Source: Loxodes magnus
Lineage: Eukaryota; Ciliophora; Karyorelictea; Loxodida; Loxodidae
DNA length: 64,000 nucleotides
Assembly (NCBI GenBank): GCA_946699065.1
Contig: CAMPDV010000222.1
Location: 186,001 to 250,000, forward strand
Reading direction: 5' to 3'
Below are positions 49,676 to 61,600 of this stretch, in pieces. Position 1 is the first letter of the stretch, and every line of letters begins with the position of its first letter. The notes beneath the pieces were generated by a model. The model saw nothing but the letters and a program-made list of their open reading frames with translations. It was not told the DNA's origin and searched no databases. A program made the translations under genes and the position numbers.

Positions 49676-50130
49676 CAGGATTCAAGCACTGGATTCTTCG
49701 CGGCTCCAAAAAAGCAAGAAATAACAGCTTAGAAAGGTTAGGACCAAGAAAAAGATGCCAAAAAAGTTAACCAAAAGGATTAATTTCTCACCCGTGAAGA
49801 AAAGCCTAGGAAATAGGCTAAAAATATAATGCGGCCGTATCTCATCACATAGTAGTTAAAAAGCTATGAATAGCTGATTAAAGGGGTGTTGGACCTTCAG
49901 GAAGAGGTCAAAAAGTTGAAAAAAATATAAAAAGCTAGTTAAACTTAAACCAGGAGAGGCAGAATCGAGAATCATGGCTTAATGCAGAGATCTTAACCAT
50001 TTTGACTTATTTCACGAAACTAAAGCAGTCAATCTACAAAATAATCTATAGAAGCAGAAAAAATAAAAGCGAGTATAAAGAATAGAAGAAATCAGTACAA
50101 ATGGCAGTTAAATGGAATGAAAGAAAAAAC
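49676..50130 (+). pseudogene. gag-like fragment, subfamily 2, copy F
   Basis: One frame reads FFAAPKKQEITAQKGQ, then EEKPRKQAKNIM, then SYEQLIKGVLDLQEEVKKLK. This matches the head, the EKPRKQ box and the first coiled coil of copy E. No zinc knuckle follows; the copy fades out before R2 begins at 50240. Its 5' edge lies about 50 bp from the ATG of copy A, head to head. Confidence 0.6.
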
Positions 50131-50239
50131 GAAAGATCCCATAATAATTGAAGGTAAAAATAACTCAAGATTCATACATAAAAGAAAACCATAAAGATGA
50201 TATTTTAGTAATTATTAAAAGCATCCAAAGAAAAGGTGC

Positions 50240-51368
50240 ATGAAATTTTTAAAGAACAAGTAAGAAAATTGAAAATTCAGAAAGCAAAAGTTTACATCAT
50301 CTAGTGAAGTTGACAAGTATGCTGACAAGTTTTTTATAGAATAAAAGCTTCTAAAGGAAATGAGGAAAATGAAAATTGGAATCCTTGGTTGAATAAACAA
50401 ACATTTATAAGCATTGAAAGATCAAAACTTCATTACTGTTAGATCTCCTAATAAATTCTACATTCCAACTAAGTTAGGAGTGTCATTTATCCTTGCACTT
50501 AGAAAGATCAATTAAAGACTAGGAAGTCCTAACTTAAGAGTGGAGATGGAAGAAATATTAAAAACAATCTTGAGAGAAAAGACTAGGTAGCAGTAAAGGA
50601 ATGCTTAAGTTAGTTTAGAGATTGATTATGAATATTGAAAGAGAATTTAAGAAGTATTGGAGTGAAATGAACGAAATAATAAGTTTAGGAAATTGCTAAG
50701 AGTGCTAGAGAAATAGTGTCTGAGGGATATCTCTAAAGCTTATTTAGGGAAAGAAACAAAAACTTTAATGTATTAGCAAGAAATGTCTGAAAGTGTATAG
50801 AATAACTAGAGTCTTTTAGAGTAATATGAAATTATTTTTATATTAGATAAATTAAAGGAAAATAATTTAGATATTTGAATTAATAATTAAAAGTTAAAAG
50901 GAAATAGTTTTTAAACCTCTAATATATATACTAATTAGTTATCCTTTAATGCAATAATTCCAACTATATCAAAACTTAGTAGAAACTAAACTCTAATAAA
51001 TAAATAGGGTAAAAAGTATTTTCATTTATGAAAGTGAACTAACTACATAATCTTAAAAGGCTAAGAAAGATTATAAAATTGGAATAATAAAGATGAGACA
51101 TATATCTTTAATATAGAAATAATTTTATATCTAATTATTTAAAATAAACAATTATTTACATTTTTAATTTAAGAAATTTATGAAAAACAGTCTAAAATAA
51201 TCTTCTGCGAAAAAATTTATGACTAATTTATTAAATTAATATAAAAAGAGTGTTTGATTCATTTTGGAGAAGAACTTAACAATATAGAAGTGCATATATA
51301 GTTGAAAAGAATAACATTTATTTGTTACAATAAAGTTAATATATTAGGAACACTCTATTATATATAAT
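50240..51368 (+). pseudogene. R2, paralogue of gene R cut by a retroelement
   Basis: Long coherent frame: SSSEVDKYADKFFIEQKLL, ITVRSPNKFYIPTKLGVSF, SPNLRVEMEEILKTILREK, YEYWKRIQEVLEWNERNN, then FGEELNNIEVHIQLKRITF. The last block aligns with TGEELNKIEVRLKN of gene R, and the block before it (LWKWTNYIILKGQERLQ) with LSELIELYKSYESLSN. Several Trp are TGA. Similarity to R stops at about 51365, exactly where a subfamily 3 gag ORF begins (ATG 51369), so an insertion has replaced the 3' half. R2's N-terminus is longer than the quoted R start, which suggests that R also begins further upstream. Confidence 0.55.
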
Positions 51369-51752
51369 ATGAATAATAAACTGCCAATTTTCTTGACAAA
51401 AATTTCATCCAAAAAGGATATTACTCAGCCAATCTGAAACTAGCAAACTATAATTAAAGAACTCAAGAAAAGGCAAAAGGAATATTTAAAATTTTTAAGA
51501 AATGTACATGAGCTTGTAGTTAAAATCTTATATCTGATTTCTAACACTTAAGATTCAGAAAATGAAAATAGGCACTCAGTAAATATGAGAATCGAACAGT
51601 TAGGAACAAAGTTCAATTAATTTACCAAGCTGGCGGAAAGCATATTTATAAAATAAATCGATGAACGATCCATGGATGTAGAGACAAAAGAACAGCCAGT
51701 AAAAATTTCTTTAAAAAAGAGAAAAATAATGGAGATATTAAAGGAAAATTGA
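51369..51752 (+). mobile_element. gag-like fragment, subfamily 3, copy I (no zinc knuckle)
   Basis: ATG MNNKLPIFLTKISSKKD aligns with the start of copy C (MENFLQNVFSQKD), then a coiled coil, then RIEQLGTKFNQFTKLAESIF and MDVETKEQ, which match ELETKFNQFAELTESIF and MDVEQQ of copy C. It stops at TGA 51750-51752 where C continues into the knuckle; repeat P copy 2 starts about 15 bp on. So this copy is 3'-truncated, or chimeric with P. Confidence 0.6.
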
Positions 51753-51764
51753 TAAATAAATAAA

Positions 51765-52096
51765 TTTGATTATAGAGCTCGTAGCACTCTCGTTGGTGCG
51801 CAGCTCTTTAAAAAATGTTTCATACCGACAAGAATGTTTGTTATGATAAAATTATCAGATACTGATAAACCTTGTTCAATACTGGTATAATTATTCAGTA
51901 CTGATAAAAATGTTCAATACTGATATAATTTAAGAATACTCGTAATCTTTATATACTTGTTGGAAGTCCAAGGACACGGCAGGATTGTGTCTCTTTGCAT
52001 CACCAAAGTAGAGGACGACATAAAGTTGATTATGGGTATTTAGCTTCCCCAACCTCTGATGAACCCGTCCCTTGTTGTTCACCTTCAAACAACTAT
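51765..52096 (-). repeat. dispersed repeat P, copy 2
   Basis: Inverted relative to copy 1 at 8347-8830 and without its internal duplication, so about 330 bp. Parts on the minus strand: GGTTGGGGAAGC block, CACAATCCTGCC block, ~20-nt tandem units, and the terminal hairpin AGAGCT/AGCTCT (51774-51807). Reads a peptide with HQRLGKLNTHNQLYVVLYF, then GDAKRHNPAVSLD, then KDYEYS. Copy 1 matches this through compensating indels. Also shares a short A+T flank (TATAATCAAATTTATTTAT) with copy 1. Confidence 0.75.
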
Positions 52097-52739
52097 GTCG
52101 ATTTAATAATATGATAATATTATAAAATATTGTAGATATTTTAAATGAAAATAAAATAAGAAAATTTAAAGTTATGGTAATCATTTAGTAATTTATTTTT
52201 CACTTCAGATAGAATATTATGCAGAAAGAAAATGTATAAAGGAGAAGAAATTTTGAGAATTATAGCATTCCCAATAAAGAAGACTGAACAAATTCTAGAC
52301 AGTGACTTGACTGAAGAAAGATATCTATAATAAAAAGTGTTAAATCAGCACGAATTGATATGCCTTTAAGGGAAGCGATCAAAGTCGAAGATTTGGAATT
52401 CAAAATCTGATAAAACAATTAAACTTCAAGACAGTGATAAAGATGGATTCAATATAATTCCTAGTTATTATTATATGTATAAAAAAAGTCAAAAATTAAG
52501 ATATTAAAGGTTAAATCTATGAATATTTTAATTTATTGTAAAAAAACTTAAATAATCTTTTTTATTTCAGGGAGATTTAATTATGGTCTTATAAGATTAA
52601 GAGACAAAGGTGAAAATAGTCATGATAACACTAAACATTATAAGAATTTGAACGATAAATATACCTTGAGAAAATGAAGATTTTAAATTTAATATGTGAA
52701 TATAATAAGGAATATAATATTATAAGATAATTAATTTTA

Positions 52740-53560
52740 AGTTTTTCCGTTTGAGGACTTTCAACCCCATCAGGAAGACAGTTGTTCATAATCCCTGCTG
52801 TTAAATAAAAAAGTTTGAGACGCTCAATCTTAGTGAAATTGGGAGCTCGGGTTTTTCCAGGTTTTCCTTCTTTAATTTGAATTCTTGATCTTGTTACTTC
52901 CATCTTGATCTCGCCTATTCAAATGTTTGGGCTATAATACATTAATTTCATTCTGGCTTCTTCTACTCTTTATCCAATATTTTCTTTATTTCTATTAGAA
53001 TTTCCAACCCTTCCGATAAAGATATCATACACTTCCATAGCAGAGACATTTCTTTTTGATTTTTAGTATTTTTCCTTTTCTGGCTTGCTCTTCTTTAGCT
53101 TCGATCTTCATATCAAAGGTCCAGTTTCGCTTTACTTTGTTTTTGATGGCTTATCTTCTTATTTTTTAACTCGTACTGCTTTTTAGTATTTTGTCTAGCC
53201 TAACCTTGCTGGAGACTTCAGAGGCGTCCATTTCCATTTTTTAGGTCGATAATCTAGACTTATTCTGTTCCTCATTTTGCTCTTTATGTTCCAATTTCAG
53301 AAAAATATTTTCATTCAAAAACTTCAGTTTTTTAATCTCTTCCTGTAGGTTGACGACAATAACTGCGGCTTAGTAATTCCAACTTTTTCCTTTCTAGTCG
53401 AAATCATGGATTGCCTGATGCAAGACGATTTTTTGTTAATCCTTGGTTTTTCAGCTGTAGTTTGAGTTTAAGAAATCTGCTTTTATTTTTCCCCTTTCTT
53501 TATGAGTTATTGTATCTATTCTTATTAAGAAGAATGCTAGTCATAAGTTGACTTGATAAG
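52740..53560 (-). pseudogene. decayed gag-like copy H, subfamily 2
   Basis: Coding-strand blocks in order: AEKPRINKKSSCIRQS (the EKPRKQ box), a frame change, VIVVNLQEEIKKLKFLNENI (coiled coil), a Lys-rich stretch, then CLCYGSVWYLYRKG in place of the zinc knuckle, with three of four ligands lost, then RRDQDGSNKIKN (cf. RGTQDGVSHNKIK in E). Clearly dead. No (ATT)n tail is visible at its 3' end. Confidence 0.55.
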
Positions 53561-54170
53561 AGAAGTTGCTTCAGGTTTTATCTCCCGTGCTGAGGAGATG
53601 TCTAGAAAACCCTTCTCGAATATAGTAATTTTTAATAAAAGGAATAAGAATTATGATTTTTATGCTGGTTTTCATAAAAAACCTATACAATTTAAATAAT
53701 TTGATAATTTAAAGAGTCATAGTAATAGCTAGTCTAATCTAACTTAAAAGGTAATTGTTAGATTTGTCTTTAATTAAATAATTTTGAAAAAGAATAAACA
53801 AATAACGATAGAAAGTAGTAAGATGCTTAAATAGACTTTATTTTAAAATTCTTACCTTTAAGCAGACAAGTAAATGTAGGTTAAATATAAGAGTTTAGAA
53901 AATAAGATATTTTCTAAGAATTAATTATAAAAGCATATCAACCAGAAGAAACTCAAAATAGCTTACAATAAAAATGTAATGATAATTAGACTTTAGTAAT
54001 GATGATTATGAAACTTAGTAGAAAGCAACCAAAACTAGTATATATTATAAAGATAATGGTAAAAGACTCTAATAAAGAAGAATTAGAATAGTTGTGCTAG
54101 ATCTGACTACAGAATCTGTCTTAAGGCTTTATATTTTCATTAATTATGAAAAATTTAAAATAGAAAAAAA

Positions 54171-54957
54171 ATGGATTAATCTCTTCGACTCTCAAAGAAT
54201 TAACTTAAAAACTTAAAGAGAAAAGCGGCAAAAGAAATTTAGAAAAAACAATAGCAACGAGAGGAGTCAAGTTTGTCATCAGAAGGTAAAGTGATGGTAA
54301 GACCTTTAGAGATAAGATAACCTAAGAACGAAGCTGATAAAAAACTTTAAATTTAATTAGATCAAATGTAAAAATTAATTTCAAAGTATGAAGAAGCAGC
54401 TTATAACTAAGGAGAAAAATAAGGGAATTAATGAATAGCATAGAGGATTAAAACAACGAATTATTAATACTCAGAAGACAGCTCATTCAAAGCAATTTGA
54501 TAACGGAAGAACAACTCTGAACTTAGTCACAATAAAACTTTGAATATGACACGAAAATGGAAATAGAAAAAACACCAATATACTCAAAAGTAGAATAAAA
54601 TCCAGGAAAAGAAATGATCGATATTAACTTCATTTAAAGACTAGAAAAAATAGAAAATAAACTGTGCTGATATTGCAAATCAAATAATAATTTATTAAGA
54701 AACTGCTGATAATGAAAGAGAATAAATAAATAAGAGCAGAAAAGAACATGAAGACAGCTTAACAAACTATGGATAACGCAAACTGGGATTTATAAATAAA
54801 AATTTTTCGTAAGACCACTTGGAAGTCTATAGTGGTAACCTTCCACTTTCAAAAAGATCGTGGAACACACCCACGTTTAAAAAAATGTCCGTAGGAACTG
54901 GTCGAAATTCCAGGTAATGCAAAACCTTAATAATTTTAAGTATATTATTATTATTAT
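54171..54957 (+). mobile_element. gag-like retroelement with (ATT)n tail, subfamily 1, copy B
   Basis: ATG MDQSLRLSKN, then KRKAAKE, SSLSSEGKVMV, a coiled coil (ELMNSIEDQNNELLILRRQL), the knuckle CWYCKSNNNLLRNC (His replaced by Asn; W is TGA), then WITQTGIYK and the structured 3' end, then (ATT)5 at about 54943-54957. One frame change at a run of A near 54415 separates the N-terminus from the coiled coil. Same family as copy A on the other strand. The tail directly abuts the ATG of ORF J. Confidence 0.75.
54859..54875 (+). other. 3'-end hairpin of retroelement B
   Basis: CGTGG-N7-CCACG as in copy A. Another 5-bp stem, AGTGG-N7-CCACT, lies just before it (54831-54847). AACTGG...CCAGGT follows. 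A conserved stem in two diverged copies points to selection on RNA structure, probably for reverse transcriptase recognition. Confidence 0.7.
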
Positions 54958-55582
54958 GAAAAATTTAAAAGCCGCACATCAAAATAATTAGTTAGACATA
55001 TTAACTCTATTTTCTTTGTTGCCTAATTAAAAACTAGAAGAAAAATTGAGAAATATAACTCCAATTAAATCCACTTATTCTAAAGAAAATGCCTTAATAA
55101 GAGATAAATTAGATGTTTACTGTGTAGGATTAAGGAAAAAAATTAATTTTTACAAAGCAGAATTAGTTTAATTCTAAGCATAGCAAAGTAAACGACAATA
55201 GAAAGCTATAAAATAATAGGAAATAATAAATGTTAAAAAGTTATTATTCTCTATTTTAGCTTACTAAGATACTTATAAATCTTTACAAATAAAAGAGCAT
55301 AAAAGTTATTATGCATATACAAGTGTTGAAGAAATATAACTCTTAAAATAAATCTTTAAGATAAATAATTATTCAACTTAAACTGCATGCCAAAATAATA
55401 TAAAAAGCAGCTATTTTTAACTAATAATACCATAATTAAAAAGAAAAAGATTTATAATTTGTGTAGTATGTAATCCTCTATATTTCAGAAGAAAATTTAA
55501 AAAGCTTTAAAATTAAATTATGTGTATATAGGAAATCTCAATGAAAATAAGAACAAAAAATCTTTAAAATAATTAAAATTGA
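54956..55582 (+). CDS. unknown ORF J next to a retroelement tail
   Basis: 208 codons with no TGA from an ATG that overlaps the last ATT of the tail of copy B to TGA at 55580-55582. It reads MKNLKAAHQNNQLDILTLF, LRDKLDV-like and YCVGLRKKINFYKAEL segments, then a Gln/Lys-rich helix (QSKRQQKAIKQQEII), then a less charged end with CVVCNPLYFRR. I do not recognise it. It is helical, without signal peptide or membrane span. It may be a host ORF whose 5' part was replaced when B inserted. The main support is the TGA-free length and composition, which is weak. Confidence 0.3.
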
Positions 55583-55744
55583 TAAAGTAAATACTGTATT
55601 ATTACAAGATTTTGCCTTCAATCAATTTTATATGTAGCTTCTTTTCTCATTAATAAGCATAACTTAAACTTATTTCTCTAAATTATCATTAATTTAAAAT
55701 TCATCTACACTAGATGTAATTATAAACACATTATCCCTATTTTA

Positions 55745-55850
55745 ATTATAAAAGATTTCGAACTGATGAACTATCAAGATATTCCATGCCCCATAATAAT
55801 AATATTTAATTTGAGTAATATAGGAACAAAGACTTTTTAAATACTTGCTA
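55745..55850 (-). repeat. copy of the 5' end of the ORF at the window's right end
   Basis: On the minus strand TTCCTATATTACTCAAATTA and GGCATGGAATATCTT match the sequence at about 63905-64000 (also minus). There the second word starts an ORF (MGMEYL); here one extra G breaks that start. So this is a degenerate copy of an upstream region and first codons. Confidence 0.5.
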
Positions 55851-56167
55851 TATGATTAATATTTCTCAGCTATTAATAAATCTTGCTCTACAAAAAATTA
55901 CGAAATAAAGATTATAGGCTGAACTTGATACTTCCAAATTGAAAGTGTGTAAAAGATAAAGTTAATTTAAAGTAAGCATTAAATGCTAAAGTTAATCTTA
56001 AGACATTTACAATTCAACAAAAAGCAAAGCTTGCATAATTAAATTTGCATATAAACTGATCTCTTTAATACAAACATAAGAATTAGAATTCTAAAATAGT
56101 TGTTTTACTTTGATCTAATCATTAACCATCGAAGAGTAAGTATATTTCATGAGAACGAAAGAGAATA

Positions 56168-56896
56168 TAATAATAATAATAATTGATTGACATGGAGTCA
56201 CCTTTAAAAGGTTTTCCACGAATTAATATTTTATTGTTAAGTAATAGAAACTTCAAATTTGTCTGGATCAAGTTTATCATAAATCTTCAAGATTTTCAAT
56301 TTATTTTTACTAATGGTTTCTTATAGGAAAATTCCCATTCATTTCTTATATTGAACTCATTGACTGCTCGCTAAATATGTGGAACTTCTTTTTTTTAGTT
56401 GAAATATTTTTGTCCTATAAATTTTTCCTTCTTGAGTACAATAGATTCTAAAATATTTCCCATTATTTTTCTATAATTCTTTTTTCTTTAAGTCTAAATC
56501 AGAAGCGATTCCGTACTTTATGTCCAGGTCTCTTGCAATATCAGCATGTCATAATTTTCCAGTAGGGAATATAAGTTGTTGGAGTTTGCTGTTCGACATC
56601 CATTGGATCATTCATCTATCTAGTTTAGAGGAATATGCTTTCAGTTAACTCTGCGAATTGGTTGAATTTAGTTTCTAGTTCTTCTATTTTGTTATTTTCT
56701 GACTATTTATTTTCAATTTTTTGTTCTTATTAATTAGTCATCAGGCATTCGATTTTCCTTTCGAGTTCTTATTCTGTTCTTAGGAGTTTAAAATTTTCTA
56801 ATTACATAGCTTGGAGTTCTTAAAGTATTTTTACTGATTATAAGTTGATCGAGATGCATCCTTTTGAGAAAAGACATTTTGCAAGAAATTTTCCAT
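56168..56896 (-). mobile_element. gag-like retroelement with (ATT)n tail, subfamily 3, copy C
   Basis: Longest subfamily 3 copy. ATG at 56896 (MENFLQNVFSQKD), a frame change at a run of A near 56828, a long coiled coil (LRTEQELERKIECLMTNQQE; IEELETKFNQFAELTESIF), MDVEQQ, the knuckle CWYCKRPGHKVRNR (W is TGA; last Cys is Arg), then a Lys-rich stretch, the hairpin at 56191-56220 (one mismatch from CGTGG/CCACG) and an (ATT)n tail at about 56168-56183. Copy D at 33.2 kb is nearly identical but 5'-truncated, so this subfamily moved recently. Confidence 0.78.
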
Positions 56897-57229
56897 TTTT
56901 TATATATAATAATAGCAGAAATTACCTATATAAAAAATGTCACCAACCAAAATAAAGAAAATAGGAAACTTACTAATTTTTCTGTGTTATTGAAGAAAGG
57001 TGATAGATATTGAGAGGGAAATTCAAGAAAATATACATACTACAAGTTTGGAAAAAGGATAAAATAAGTGTTTAATGTGTTTACTTAAGTAGTTTTTCTG
57101 AAATTAATGCACATTTCTAAAATCTAATAAGAAACACAACCTTAAGATCGAGCAATATTATTGTTAGCATGATTAATAAAGACTATATTGCATTTACTAA
57201 GAAGGTGTAACAAGAGTAGCCTAGAAGTG

Positions 57230-58500
57230 ATAAATTTAATTTATCAATTCCATTATTTTTCAAGATCTATAAACTAAGTGTTTAGATCAAAAGGAAGGAA
57301 ATTATCAAAATTCTAAGTGTAAAAAGTGTTCAAGATATCAGGTCTCTTAGCATTAATAAAGGAATTAAGCATGATCGTTTACTACTTATAGGCAATATTA
57401 AAGAAAATCCATGGAGAAATTATATTAAAAGAATTATTGAAGCAACAATATAAAAACTGCTCAGAAATTTACTACTGTAAAGCTAAATTCAAAGATAAAA
57501 AGATGAATTTTTTTCTGTTTCTGAGTTAAATGTTTGTATGTCCACATAAAATTATTTATCTTCCTTGACAACTTAATTTAATTCTTCTTTCAATATAAAT
57601 TAGAAATGCTCAAATTAATACTCAGCTGTCCATTCAAATAAAGTGACTTGCACTTTTTAGAATTTCCAACCTAACACTCACAAGTAAAAAATGTATATAT
57701 ATTGGTTTCGTCTTTAGATTTAATCTTCTGTTTAATTTACTAAAATATATCTTCTGTACGATTATGCATTTATTATAATTGCATTAATTACAGCTATAAG
57801 CACTATATTTAATGCTAAGACATATTAAATTTTCTAATGAGAATAAAATGAGTGCTAATATTGGTAGCAAACATTGTTACTCAAGTATTAGGTACAACTT
57901 TATATATATTAATAGCATAAATGTATGCATCATTTACTTTAATAAGTCCCTCATATCATTAAAATATGTATTAGGTATCTTATAATTCATATTATTTCTT
58001 TCATTTGGAATTTATAATTCTTAATTAATATATTTAATAGAAGCTTCAGCATCTTATAAGAAATTTTGGTTACTTGGAGTCTTTCATTTAAATAGTGCTT
58101 TTTTATACCTTTCTACTGTTTCTTTATCAAGAAATGAATTTAAAAGGGACTTAATAACTAATCTCCATATCCAACATATTCATAAATACATTTATATGGT
58201 ATTTGAGGATTTTGAATCCTCTTGAAATTTATGAAATATATTTAGCATTCTATTAGGAAATATAATGGTTCATTTTATATTGTTTTTATTAAATATTTCC
58301 TGTTTTTTATCCTAATTTGTCTCTAAAATAATGATATTATAAAAAGTGAAGACTATGGAGGCTGAAAGACAATTATTGAAATAAAGGTTTTTTGTATTTA
58401 TAATAAGTTTCAAAGTATTTCCTTTAGCTCTTATTTATATTCTTATTAATAATTAAAACAAGAAAGCTCTCTATTTATCACTATTTTATAAGCTATTTAT
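57230..58500 (+). pseudogene. Cys-rich / multi-TM protein fragment
   Basis: A short Cys block (DLQTKCLDQKEGNYQ, then SKCKKCSRYQ) near 57260-57350 resembles a furin-like repeat of the gene at 37458. From about 57830 another frame reads hydrophobic spans separated by charged loops: YVLGILQFILFLSFGIY, FWLLGVFHLNSAFLYLS, NIMVHFILFLLNISCFL, FFVFIISFKVFPLALIYIL, with VKTMEAERQLLKQ between the last two. This looks like the membrane end of the same family or of another polytopic protein. Start and end are unclear, and it lies between retroelement C and the right palindrome arm. Confidence 0.4.
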
Positions 58501-58667
58501 CTAAAATACATCTAAAGCTATTTAATTATAAGCATTTTTATTATAAAAGCTCTAAATAATAATTAACTTTATTCAATCTACTACATTTACTATATACAAC
58601 TATTCTTACTTTTACTGTTAGATATCTTTGAAATTGGCAACGTAAAATACATAAAAATTAGGTGCTT

Positions 58668-61600
58668 TATTTAGATAATACTAATTGAAGATTTAAGTAA
58701 GTAATAAATGACTTAAATTAGAAATGGGGCTATAAATAAAAGACTTAATAATGAAGTGATAGAATTAAATTAAATATTAGACATTCTATTAAAATATTTC
58801 ACTTATCAACTAGTTAAAATAGCTAGAATAATAAATATATTATATTTGTTTTTTCCTATTATAGCTAAACTTATAAAAGTCGATATTTCTTTAGTTGATT
58901 GTTTCTTAGTTGAGAAACTTAAAAATTATAAACTTCTGTTAATCAAAAAAACGGATAGGTCAGCAGTTTATTTGATTGTAAGCACGGATCTTACTAGATG
59001 ACTCATCATTCCATTTAAAACCTAGATGCATCATTAACAATTAATTTATTCTTCTTTCAAAATAAAGCATTAAAATTTTATTTGATTAAGGTTTTTTGGT
59101 GGAACTTTTAAATATTTTACTAGTATTTAATTAAATTAAAAACGTTAATCATCTCAATTTTAATATCCTATATTTAAAATAGTTATCAAACTTTATATGT
59201 CATTTAGTTGGAAAATAGACTGTATTTTATAAAGAACAACTAATTCATTATTAATGAAGCTTTATAATACAAGCCTTTCTCTCCTACTGTTGTTAAAGTT
59301 ATTTAAACACTTAGTAATCAAAGCTTTATTAACTCATATTTCTCTTTTATCTTGATGCTGACCTTATTATACTTTCTCTTGTTCTATATGAAATTTATGC
59401 GATACTACTAAGAGAATCTTTCTAATCGGACATAGAGTAAAACATAAGAAGAGAAAGCAATAAAATTAAAATTTATTTTGTATTACTTTTTATGGGCATT
59501 TTGAGAGAATATCTTGAAAGAGAAGACTTATCACTTCAAGTTCATTCTAACCTTCTTTTGAGAGAATAGTTGATAATTTTTTATTTTTATGCTTATTGGA
59601 AATAATTTTAATTATCGTCTTCCTATAATTCACATTCTAGATGCAGTGATTAAAGATTGGATCACAGTTTATGGATTAGCATAAAATCAAATGGTATTTT
59701 ACTTAAAATGCAGTAATTAACTGGCATAATACTCAAATTTATCTGAGCGATATTTAAAATGTAGAAGTGCTATTTAGATTAAAAAATGAAGAGAATTAAC
59801 AAAATGAAGCAAATAATTAATAGTTAATGTAACTTTTTATTTAGGAAAAGGAAAACGGAAGAAGTGATAGCTAAGATTCTTACCTTTAAAATATATAAAA
59901 AGCAAAAGAAAGGAATCAGCAGATCAATTGAGAAATTAATATAACAGAGTGTATGTAAAAACTAAGAATCTAACAAAGTGCTTCATTAATATATTATGAG
60001 GCTTTATTGAAATTCATTTTACATCGTATATAAATTTTAATTTTAAAGAACGTCTTTAATGATCATTGCATTATTCTTACGATTATGCTCTTTTCTCATC
60101 AGATTTAAATTTATCTAGGCTCTCATTCAAGATTAAATGCAAAAACCAAAATTAAACTTCTAGCTAAGTACTCTTTTTATTATATTTATGAGTAATATAA
60201 AGCTAAATTTTTAATTAGTTTGTTTAACTTCGAAATATTATTTAAGAATATGATCTAAAATTAATTTGAAGATTATATTAGAAAATATTTCTGATAAAAT
60301 TTTTCTTATGACTTTAGTAAAGTACTCACAAGAAAATGTTTTTGGTTTTTTCAGTTCTTGAAAAAAATGTTCAAATCCATATCATATTTTTGTAAAAAGT
60401 GAAAAACAATTGTAAGAATATTTCCAATATATTCCAGTAATACTCTTTTTATTCTTAATAAATCAGCTGCTTTTTTGTTTGGAATTTAGTTCTAAATATC
60501 TTTAATTATTTTAGAGCAGTATGATATAATTATTTTAAAATAAGAGCAATAAACTTTTTATTTTTTAATTATTTTTATCAATTTTAATTATTTAAGGTGA
60601 TTTATACCTATTTCAAATTTATAATTTTTGCTATAACTCAGTTACTAAATTTCCAATGTATTTATTTATCAATTAAAATTAAATAGTTTATTTTGAATCT
60701 TCTTTGTTTATTAAATAATTTCCTTAGCACATCCATTAAGAAAAAGCTTTCTCTTTGTTTTGCTCTTTTAACATTTTAAACGCTTTATGGCTGCTTAATA
60801 TTTCTAGTAATTTCTTCTCATGAGTTTCTAAGTAAAGCAGTAGATCTTTTAGCTTATTGTATTTCTTAGTAAGAATTTGAGGAAGTTTACTGAACTTGGG
60901 ATTTTGGAAAGAGTAAATCTAATGAATTAATCTTGATTATCTGTATGCTTAAAGAGAAAAATTGAATGATATTTTCCAATATAATGTATCTTACAGCTTT
61001 CTAGCAATAATTTAGTATTAATATTTTTCTAAAGAAATATTGAATAAAGAATCCAATAATTATCAGTAGATTAGAGCTATCATTATAATTAATTAAGCTT
61101 AAATTAGATAAAATTAGATTTATTTCTATAGTAGAAGTCAGTGTAATGCATATTACTATTCCTTTTTTAATAACTTGCTTAGTTTTCAATTATTATGTCT
61201 TAAAGTTTCTTTACACTTAAATCTCTTTTAGTTTAATTATTTATCATACCTATTTTTAGCTTTATCTTTTAAATTCTATAATCCTATTTAATATCAATAA
61301 AAACAACTATTAAGAAGGGTTCCACACCACTTTCTAAAAGTAAGAGAACAAATCAGAAGCACCACACACATATTAACTTTAGTTTCTAAACCTTTTTAAA
61401 CAATATCAAAAGATGAGAAAAATACCTAACAAATAATAGCCATCACCATTTAGATCAACTCTTCCAAGAGAAATAGGCAAACTATCAAATTTTTCGACTA
61501 TTTTAACTGGAACAACTCTGAAAAAGAAAAAACTAATGGAGGAAAGGGTTGCATATGAAAATAATTTACAAATGCAACTTGAACGACCTTACCTTAAAAC

